In this document: piece by piece, positions 1-5,795 of the stretch
Numbering within the stretch: position 1 is the stretch's first letter
Layout of the letters: every line of letters starts with the position of its first letter
Assembly: GCA_029560815.1 (NCBI GenBank)
Contig: JAKQKF010000053.1
Span: 1 to 6,665, forward strand
Origin: a bacterium
Lineage (GTDB): Bacteria; KSB1; UBA2214
Length of the DNA: 6,665 bases
Reading direction: 5' to 3'
Program-made: the position numbers and the translations under genes
Notes under the pieces: model-generated
Told to the model about the DNA's origin: nothing
The model's input: the letters and a program-made list of their open reading frames with translations, nothing else
Databases searched by the model: none

Positions 1-51
1 AAGAGAAATCGGAGAGCAGGCCGGGCGCCGGGTGGGTGTGAGTGGTCAGGC
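1..51. other. Short non-coding flank downstream of the CotH-family gene
   Basis: These 51 bases follow the stop of the minus-strand gene and run to the window edge. On the minus strand the only fold I see is a weak 4-bp CCGG/CCGG stem with a 3-base loop, followed about 10 bases later by a pyrimidine-rich stretch. That is too weak to call a terminator. No start codon with a ribosome binding site is visible here. Confidence 0.4.
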
Positions 52-3000
52 TCAGCGCAGCAGCAGCATCCGCTTCACCTGCTGCACCTCTCCGCTCTGC
101 AGCAGGCAGAGATAGAGTCCGCTGGACGCGGGCAGCCCGGCCTCATCGCGGCCGTCCCAATCGAGCCGATGGGCGCCCGCCGCCGTTCGCCCGGCGGCCA
201 GGGTACGGATGCAGCGGCCCTGAACGGAGAAGATCTGCAGCCGGATATCGGCCGGCGCGGGCAGGGTGAAAGCGATTCGCGTTGTGGCGTTGAAGGGATT
301 GGGCCAGTTCTGCATCAGTTCCAGGCGTTCCGGCAGCTGACCAGACGGGGGAGTCTCCACCCCGTTATAGCCTGAATTCTGCGCTCCGGGGGTGCCGTAG
401 CCAGCCGATGCCGCCCAGCTCGCGGCGAGGCGGTTGTCAAGCTCGGGATTGCGCAGCTCCAGGGTCGGTCCCTGGCCGGCGGCTGCCGCGGGCCAGGGGG
501 AGGCGATGCCGAAAGCGACTGAATCGACCAGCGCGCCTTCGGCGTCGAAGAGACGGACCTGGTCGCCGCCGCTGCTCAAGCCGAAGGAGAGATTGCCGGC
601 GAGGCGGATGCTCTTTTGCGGAAAGAGTTTGCGGAATTTGGTCGTGTCCCGTCCGACCACCAGATAGCCGCCGCTCTCGATCAGGGTATTGGCCGGGAAG
701 AGGAAATCGTGGTCATCGGCGTCGTCCTTAAGGTGCCAGCCCGAGAGGTCGGCGCCGGCGAGGCCGCTGTTGTGGAGCTCCACCCAGTCCTCGCTGTCGT
801 GGCTGTCGGCGGATTTATAATTGATCTCGTTGATGACGATGCGGGCTGCCTGCTCTCCGGCAGGGATAAAGCGGGCCCTGATGGTGGTGGTGCCGGTCAT
901 CGTCACCTCGAGTGTGGGGTCGGACGAGATAACCGCTCCTTCCCAGCCCGCAAAGATGTAACCCGGGGCGGGCCTGGCGGTCAGTTTCACCGGCACGCCG
1001 GAGAAATAGGAGCCGCTCCAGGGGCTGGATCTGACCGGCAGAAAATCGTTAAGGAGGATTTCACCGCCTTGCGCAGGGTCGCTGAAGAGGCGCAGCGAGA
1101 CAACAGACGTGATGGCAAATTTCTGCATGAGATGGGCGCGCATGTAGCCGGGCCGGTTGAGTGCGAAATCGCGCAGGGTCCGGATATAGCCATACCAGGA
1201 ATCCATGGAGTTCCACCACAGCCGGGCTGAGCTCCACCAGACCTGCTGCCGCCATTTGTCATAGTGGCGGGTCATATCGCCGGAGAGGAGACTTTCCAGC
1301 GAGTCGATGTGGGCGACGGTCGCGGTTTCGCGATAGGCAGAATTCATCAGGTCGGCGAAGCGGTTGATGAAGCTCCTTTTGAAATCCGGATTCAGCAGCA
1401 GCCGGCGCAGCAGCAGGGTGGACCAGGGCGGATTGCCGTGCAAGCCGGGCGTCTGGGTGGGACTGGTGGCGAAAGCGAGGGTGTTATAGGCATAGGCGTT
1501 GCCCGACGCGTAGGCGTTGATGCCGAAACCCCATTCGGTGTCGAAGAGGATCCAGCGCCAGCGGCCGCCTTCGGTTTGCGGCCGCCAGTACTTGATGTTG
1601 TTTCCCGGCCAGTCGCGGTTATCGGTATAGATCTGCACCGCCTGGTAGGTGATAAAGTTCTCCACCTCCATCTGGCTCTGGACCCAGGCGTAATTCTCCG
1701 CATTGGTGAGATCCTTGGAGGCGATGAAATCGCGCAGGGCGATATAGTGGTCGTTGCTGCCCTCGAGTACATTACCGTCCAGTTCGAGCTGGTCGATCTC
1801 GTCGGGATTGCCGCCGTGGTGCTGGGCGAGATAGTGTTCGTTCACCTTTTCGCGCAGGTTGAGGATGCCCCAATATTCGCCGTTGAGATAGACCGTGCAA
1901 GGGCGGTAGGCCTGGCGGTCGAGGTCGATGCCCTTGAGGCGGGAGTGGATGAGGCCGTCGGCGATGAAGGTGCGGTCCCAGTCGTTGCCGGCATTGCGCA
2001 GGATGAAGGAGTGGTAGTTTTCATAGGGCAGATCGGGGAAGATGCGGTAGTTGAACTCTTCCTTGCCGTATTCGCGCCGGGCGAAAAAAGCCATCGATTT
2101 TTGCGACCGGGCGCGGCTCCAGCCGCCGAAGATGCGGGTGCCGGCGTCCTGGTTGAATCCGGGATTTCCGCCCGGCTCGAAGAACTCGATATGGACCGGG
2201 CGCTCCCAGTCCTCCCAAAAGTTGGCGCCGTAGTAGGGGTCTTCGTTGGTATAGCTGGTGCCGAGCACATAGATGCCGTATTCGCTGTCCCAGAGGTTGC
2301 GGGGATCGGTGGTCAGCGAGATCACCGGCAGGGGAGCGGGCGGCTGGCCGAGGACGAAGGAATGGGTGATGATCGGACCGGGATCCAGGCCGGGGGCGAA
2401 TGCGCGCGCCCGGATGACGGAAGTCTGGCCGATGTTGATGGGGCCGCTGTAGAGCGTCGAGAGTGAATCGGGCTCGCCGCCGTCGCGGGTGAAGCGGATC
2501 ACCGCTCCCGGGGTGGCGCAGCTCATGGTGAAGGAGACGGCCTGCTGGTAAAATCCGCGGCTTTTGGAAAACTCGACCGCAGCCGCCATTTCCGCCACCT
2601 CCGCGCTGTTATTGGCCGCGCCGGGCGTGGGGTGTTTGGCATGGATCCATCTCGCACCGCCATCGGTGACCCGGCCGTAGGAGACATCGGTGGCCAGGGA
2701 TGGGAGCGTCACGCTGTCGACGATGGCACCCGCCGCACTGCTGAGCAGGAGCGTTTCACCGGAGGCGGAGATGGCGAAGTTGGTGTGCATATGGGTGCTG
2801 GTCAGCACCAGCCGGGGGTCACTGCCGGCGGCGCCGGCGGGCGGAGTGGAATATCCCAGCGAGAGGAAGGGGATCATGGTCAGGTCAGAGGAAGTGGTGG
2901 AGTTGTTGTGGACCTGGATGGCCAGGAGGTTGCGGCCGGAGGTGAGCGCCTCACGGAAGTTGGCGACTGTGAAGCGGTCCGGGGCCATACCGCGGTAGAT

Positions 3001-3681
3001 GTTGGCTTCGTGATCGGGATTGGCGGCCAGGTTCCAGGCGGGCTGCACCCCATTTTGGCCCAAATTGGCGCGGGCGATCTCGACGCCGTTGAGCCAGGCG
3101 ACAAAGCCATCGTCGTAATCGATGTCGAGTATCATCCCGATAACCGCAGCCGGGTCGGCCACCGTGAAGGCGATGCGTCCGAAAACGGAGATGATCCCGC
3201 TGGCGATGGTGGTGGCGTCGTCATTGTCGCCGAAGCCGATGCCGGTCGAGCCCTGGCTCCAGGCGCTGTCGTCGTAGCCGGGCTGGATCCAGCTGGCGGG
3301 GATGGCGGAGGCGCCGGTGCGGTAGCGCCAGACCTGTCCCCGGCGGACGACGGTCTCCCAGTGGGCGACCGCCTGCTTGCGGTCCTTGCTGTCGGCAAAG
3401 ATCAGCATCCAGCTCTTCGGCCCGATCGAGACCTGCGGGAAGAGCCATTTGCCGGGCGTTCCCTTTTTGTCGCTCAATCCCCAGTTGGCGAGGTCCACCG
3501 CGGTGTCGCCCGGATTATAGAGTTCGAGCCAGTCCGGATAGTCGCCCTCTTCGTCGGTGATAAAGGCGTTATTGGAGGACATCGCTTCGTTGATGAGGAT
3601 ATTCTGCGCGGACGCAGGGCCGCAAAGCAGCGCGAGCAGGAGCAGAAAGAGCGTGGCAGCATGCAATCGGGAATACTTCAT
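52..3681 (-). CDS. Secreted multidomain CotH kinase family protein with two lamin-tail domains and a C-terminal sorting domain
   Basis: Complete 1209-residue protein, probably an exported surface-associated kinase-like protein. Domains seen: signal peptide 1-25 (basic start, Leu-rich core, PASA|QN cleavage); lamin-tail domain (LTD) first half 27-103 (ILINEAMSSN, DWLELYNPG), then a beta-sandwich-like insert at about 107-280, then LTD second half at about 297-356 (HTNFAISASGE, PTPGAAN); chitobiase-C-like domain 368-445; CotH kinase-like domain about 452-855; divergent InlB B-repeat 862-940; second LTD 945-1102; FlgD-Ig / type IX-like sorting domain 1118-1209 (NWPNPFN to KRMLLLR). Within the CotH domain, K612 of NLREK, the D687-D690-N694-N695-K697 cluster and D714 of ILFDTEWGFG fit the family's ATP/Mg-binding residues. 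CotH proteins are known as atypical protein kinases, first described in spore coats; a spore role is not implied here. Substrates are unknown. The start is supported by an AAGGAT ribosome site 9 bases upstream and by the signal peptide. The gene is divergent from the hydrolase gene. Domain identity is strong; kinase activity is inferred. Confidence 0.93.
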   Translation of the reverse strand: MKYSRLHAATLFLLLLALLCGPASAQNILINEAMSSNNAFITDEEGDYPDWLELYNPGDTAVDLANWGLSDKKGTPGKWLFPQVSIGPKSWMLIFADSKDRKQAVAHWETVVRRGQVWRYRTGASAIPASWIQPGYDDSAWSQGSTGIGFGDNDDATTIASGIISVFGRIAFTVADPAAVIGMILDIDYDDGFVAWLNGVEIARANLGQNGVQPAWNLAANPDHEANIYRGMAPDRFTVANFREALTSGRNLLAIQVHNNSTTSSDLTMIPFLSLGYSTPPAGAAGSDPRLVLTSTHMHTNFAISASGETLLLSSAAGAIVDSVTLPSLATDVSYGRVTDGGARWIHAKHPTPGAANNSAEVAEMAAAVEFSKSRGFYQQAVSFTMSCATPGAVIRFTRDGGEPDSLSTLYSGPINIGQTSVIRARAFAPGLDPGPIITHSFVLGQPPAPLPVISLTTDPRNLWDSEYGIYVLGTSYTNEDPYYGANFWEDWERPVHIEFFEPGGNPGFNQDAGTRIFGGWSRARSQKSMAFFARREYGKEEFNYRIFPDLPYENYHSFILRNAGNDWDRTFIADGLIHSRLKGIDLDRQAYRPCTVYLNGEYWGILNLREKVNEHYLAQHHGGNPDEIDQLELDGNVLEGSNDHYIALRDFIASKDLTNAENYAWVQSQMEVENFITYQAVQIYTDNRDWPGNNIKYWRPQTEGGRWRWILFDTEWGFGINAYASGNAYAYNTLAFATSPTQTPGLHGNPPWSTLLLRRLLLNPDFKRSFINRFADLMNSAYRETATVAHIDSLESLLSGDMTRHYDKWRQQVWWSSARLWWNSMDSWYGYIRTLRDFALNRPGYMRAHLMQKFAITSVVSLRLFSDPAQGGEILLNDFLPVRSSPWSGSYFSGVPVKLTARPAPGYIFAGWEGAVISSDPTLEVTMTGTTTIRARFIPAGEQAARIVINEINYKSADSHDSEDWVELHNSGLAGADLSGWHLKDDADDHDFLFPANTLIESGGYLVVGRDTTKFRKLFPQKSIRLAGNLSFGLSSGGDQVRLFDAEGALVDSVAFGIASPWPAAAAGQGPTLELRNPELDNRLAASWAASAGYGTPGAQNSGYNGVETPPSGQLPERLELMQNWPNPFNATTRIAFTLPAPADIRLQIFSVQGRCIRTLAAGRTAAGAHRLDWDGRDEAGLPASSGLYLCLLQSGEVQQVKRMLLLR

Positions 3682-3690
3682 GATAAGCAG

Positions 3691-3696
3691 ATCCTT
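3691..3696 (-). promoter_or_regulatory. Ribosome binding site of the CotH-family gene
   Basis: The minus strand reads AAGGAT here, 9 bases before the ATG at 3681-3679. The spacing is good, and the encoded protein begins directly with a signal peptide, so this site supports the chosen start. Confidence 0.65.
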
Positions 3697-3718
3697 GCAA
3701 AAGAGTGAGCGTTGACAG

Positions 3719-3728
3719 GGCGATCGCC
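3719..3728. repeat. 10-bp perfect palindrome GGCGATCGCC between the divergent starts
   Basis: The palindrome lies 1 base after TTGACA (3712-3717) and 37 bases upstream of the CotH-family start codon, where an operator could sit. The same 10-mer also occurs inside the hydrolase coding region at 4728-4737. It contains the octamer GCGATCGC, which arises easily in GC-rich DNA. A regulatory role is therefore only a possibility. Confidence 0.25.
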
Positions 3729-3798
3729 AAAACCCAATTTATGCTTTTCTTTTAACTTTTGCCATACTATTTTAAGCTGAAGTAATAGGCTGAAAATG

Positions 3799-3806
3799 AA
3801 AGGTGA
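3799..3806 (+). promoter_or_regulatory. Ribosome binding site that decides the hydrolase start
   Basis: AAAGGTGA matches the anti-Shine-Dalgarno complement. Its AGG core ends 7 bases before the ATG at 3811 and 4 bases before the ATG at 3808. It lies inside the reading frame if translation began at the upstream ATG at 3796, which has only a weak AGG at 3787-3789. It therefore favours 3811, or 3808 as second choice. Confidence 0.6.
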
Positions 3807-3810
3807 CATG

Positions 3811-5664
3811 ATGCAGAAAGCCGTTTGTTTACTTTTGGCCTGGGCGCTGGTCTGGGCCATGCCAGCGCATGCCGGTGAAAGCGAACTGCCCCCGGCCTTT
3901 TCCGCCTGCGCAGGGCATTCCCGGCAGGCCGGAGCGGAAGAGCCGCTGGCAGAAGAACTGCGCGCTCTGGAGAAGAGCTTTGGGGGCCGTTTTGGATTCA
4001 TGGCCAAAAATCTGCGCACAGGGGAGGTGATCGCCTGGAAGGCGGAGGATAAATTTCCGACCGCCAGTCTCATCAAACTGCCGGTGATGGTGGAGTATTT
4101 TTATCAGGCCGCGGCCGGCCGGCTCGATCCTCTGCAAAAGGTGACTCTGGCGCCCGGAGAAGTCCGGGGCGGTTCGGGTCTGCTGCAGCTCTTCGCCCCC
4201 GGGCCGGAGGTGCGTCTGATCGACGCCGTGCTGCTGATGATCGTGGTCAGCGACAACAGCGCCACCAATCTGGTCATCGACGCCCTTGGAACCACGCATG
4301 CGGAAAAGCTGGCCGCGGTCAACGAGCGTATGGCCGCCCTCGGCCTCCGTAACACCCGCCTGCTCAACCGCCTGATGGCCTGGAAGACCAAGACCGACTC
4401 TTCTGAGTCGATCCGCTACGGCGTGGGGGTCTCCACCCCGGCCGACATGGTGCTGCTTCTGGAGAAGCTCCATCGCGGTGAGCTGGCCGACTCGCTCTCG
4501 AGCCGGAAGATGATCGATATCCTCGGCGCGCAGCTCTATGATTCAGCCATTCCGCGTTTTCTCCCCGCCGAGGCGGAAAATATCCTGGTGGCGCACAAGA
4601 CCGGCGGCGTCACCGGCGTTGCCACCGATGCGGGACTGGTGCTCTCGGCCAAGGCCGATCTGGCCATCGCCGCGTTCACCGAGCAGGGGCCTGACCGCCG
4701 CGACAGCGCGGACAATCAGATGAAAGTGGCGATCGCCCGGGCGGCGCGGCTGGCCTGGAACCATTTCACCGGGGATGCGGGCCTGGAGCGCCCCTTTCTG
4801 ACCAGTATCGACTGGAACTCCTTCCCGGGCGGGGAGTGGGCACGGATTTTTCTCCGTCATGCCCCCTATCCCCATCCCTCCCGTGCTGAGGGATGGCGCT
4901 ATCAGGAGCACTTTTATGCGCGCGACCCGCACTATACCGACTCCAGCGCCGTGATCGTCATTCCCGAGGGATTCAAGCCGAAGAACGGGGCGGTGGATCT
5001 CGTTGTCCATTTCCACGGCTGGAACAACGACAATCTCGGTGTGCTGGAAAAGTACCGCCTGCCGCAGCAGCTGGCCGCCTCGCGCCGCAACGCTGTACTG
5101 GTGCTGACGCAGGGGCCCTGGCATGCGCAGGATTCGGGGGGCGGCAGTATGGAGGATGAGGGCGGATTCAAACGGATGGTGGAGGAGATCCTCGAGGTGA
5201 TGCGAGACGAACGGCGCATCGGCGCGGAGGACCGGCTTGGACGGGTGATCGTCAGTGCCCACAGCGGCGGCTATCGCCCGGCTGTTTACGCGGTCAGCCG
5301 CGGCGGCCTGGGAGCGCAGATCAGCGAGCTCTTCCTCTTCGACGCCTTTTACAGCCTGACCGAAGAGCTGATCCCCTGGCTCAAGGCGGACAAAAAGCAT
5401 CTCCTGCGTTCGGTCTACACGGCGCATCTCGCCGGCGAGCATGCGGCTTTCCAGGAACTGCTGCGCACCAACCGGCTCCGCTTTGCGGAGGAGGCCCCGC
5501 GCGATTCCTCCGGTCAAACGGCAGCTGCGGCTGGGGTGCGCGCCGCCGCACCCAGAGGTCTGAGCGCTCTCTTCGAGCCGACGGCTGAAAGCCACAGCGG
5601 TGTGATCTTTAACCGGTTTGAGCGCTGGCTGGAGTCGAGTGCGCTGGGAGAAATCGAACGCTAG
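3811..5664 (+). CDS. Exported two-domain serine hydrolase: class A beta-lactamase fold fused to an alpha/beta-hydrolase
   Basis: 617 residues from this start. The frame also opens at 3796 (five more residues, MKGDM), but the ribosome site and a compact signal peptide (1-21, ending PAHA|GES) favour 3811. Domain 1, about 45-320, is a beta-lactamase2-type serine hydrolase. Its motifs are in order: S86-L-I-K89 (SxxK), S147-D148-N149 (SDN) and K263-T264-G265. The omega-loop region after TRLL (about 182-205) shows no ExxLN, so the deacylating Glu of true class A enzymes is not evident. That favours a D,D-peptidase, esterase or similar role over drug resistance. Domain 2, about 327-612, looks like an alpha/beta-hydrolase. 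It has an HG oxyanion motif (FHGW, H402-G403), a nucleophile elbow A-H-S485-G-G, and candidate acid D511 (LFLFD) and base H595 (ESHSG). The two domains are one uninterrupted frame of uniform composition, so the fusion appears genuine. The gene converges on the C69 dipeptidase gene. Export and two active sites are inferred; the substrates are unknown. Confidence 0.9.
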   Translation: MQKAVCLLLAWALVWAMPAHAGESELPPAFSACAGHSRQAGAEEPLAEELRALEKSFGGRFGFMAKNLRTGEVIAWKAEDKFPTASLIKLPVMVEYFYQAAAGRLDPLQKVTLAPGEVRGGSGLLQLFAPGPEVRLIDAVLLMIVVSDNSATNLVIDALGTTHAEKLAAVNERMAALGLRNTRLLNRLMAWKTKTDSSESIRYGVGVSTPADMVLLLEKLHRGELADSLSSRKMIDILGAQLYDSAIPRFLPAEAENILVAHKTGGVTGVATDAGLVLSAKADLAIAAFTEQGPDRRDSADNQMKVAIARAARLAWNHFTGDAGLERPFLTSIDWNSFPGGEWARIFLRHAPYPHPSRAEGWRYQEHFYARDPHYTDSSAVIVIPEGFKPKNGAVDLVVHFHGWNNDNLGVLEKYRLPQQLAASRRNAVLVLTQGPWHAQDSGGGSMEDEGGFKRMVEEILEVMRDERRIGAEDRLGRVIVSAHSGGYRPAVYAVSRGGLGAQISELFLFDAFYSLTEELIPWLKADKKHLLRSVYTAHLAGEHAAFQELLRTNRLRFAEEAPRDSSGQTAAAAGVRAAAPRGLSALFEPTAESHSGVIFNRFERWLESSALGEIER

Positions 5665-5666
5665 CG

Positions 5667-5684
5667 GGTGCTGCGGCAGACACC
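5667..5684 (+). other. Small hairpin just after the hydrolase stop codon
   Basis: GGTG-CTG pairs with CAG-(A bulge)-CACC around a CGG loop, 2 bases after the TAG. No T-run follows, so it is not a standard intrinsic terminator. It may only protect the transcript end. Confidence 0.25.
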
Positions 5685-5718
5685 GGGCCGGGCGGATGGA
5701 GAGGGGAAGAGACAAACG

Positions 5719-5756
5719 CCCGGCTGCCTGGACCTGCGCGCAGGCCGGCAGCCGGG
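5719..5756. repeat. GC-rich nested inverted repeat in the convergent gap
   Basis: CCCGGCTGCC (5719-5728) and GGCAGCCGGG (5747-5756) are perfect 10-base inverted arms. Between them lies the 12-base palindrome CCTGCGCGCAGG (5733-5744). Together with two extra G-C pairs they can form one long stem with a CGCG loop and two single-base bulges. On the plus strand it is followed by GTCGAAAAAG and no T-run. On the minus strand it is followed by a mildly T-rich CGTTTGTCTC. It may act as a transcription barrier between the converging genes. Confidence 0.55.
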
Positions 5757-5760
5757 GTCG

Positions 5761-5791
5761 AAAAAGTCCGTCGAGCGGGAACCGGCGGACT
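5761..5791 (-). terminator. Intrinsic terminator of the C69 dipeptidase gene
   Basis: Read on the minus strand, AGTCCG (5791-5786) pairs with CGGACT (5770-5765). The stem extends past one C-A mismatch by two more pairs, around a 9-base loop. The stem runs straight into TTTTT (5765-5761). It begins 4 bases after the TAG stop of the dipeptidase gene, a typical rho-independent layout. On the plus strand no T-run follows, so it should act in one direction only. Confidence 0.8.
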
Positions 5792-5795
5792 GGGG

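Larger units (their letters stand above)
3682..3795. promoter_or_regulatory. Divergent AT-rich intergenic promoter region
   Basis: This gap separates two divergently transcribed genes and is clearly more AT-rich than the coding sequence on both sides, especially 3736-3796, so it must hold the promoters for both. Plus-strand candidate: TTGCCA at 3759-3764, then 16 bases, then AGTAAT at 3781-3786. That would start transcription just before the ribosome site of the hydrolase gene. A perfect TTGACA at 3712-3717 has no good -10 box at 16-19 bases. On the minus strand, TAAAAT (3769-3774) and CATAAA (3738-3743) resemble -10 boxes but lack good -35 partners. If the host uses a Bacteroidota-type sigma factor, these E. 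coli-style matches may be irrelevant. Confidence 0.45.

Noticed and set aside
1264..2466. Long plus-strand open frame (400 codons) opposite the CotH kinase domain
   Set aside because: It is Val/Ala/Gly/Glu-rich with no family motifs and lies wholly antisense to the conserved kinase-like core, so it is a shadow frame.
3606..3681. Lipoprotein signal on the CotH-family protein (LALLC)
   Set aside because: The residue before the Cys is Leu, not Gly, Ala or Ser, so the lipobox is poor. A standard signal peptidase I site (PASA|Q) follows.
2632..3708. Long plus-strand open frame (358 codons) opposite the CotH-family gene
   Set aside because: Its translation is Gly/Val/Asp-rich with no recognisable domain or ribosome site. 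The opposite strand encodes clear LTD and signal-peptide sequence. It is a mirror frame typical of GC-rich DNA.
3811..4770. Beta-lactam resistance gene
   Set aside because: The three core motifs are present but the omega-loop Glu is not evident. The domain is fused to another hydrolase and there is no mobile or resistance context.
4543..5715. Minus-strand open frame (390 codons) opposite the hydrolase fusion
   Set aside because: It has no domain signal and overlaps the strongly supported plus-strand alpha/beta-hydrolase. It also runs through the convergent hairpin side without a ribosome site of its own.
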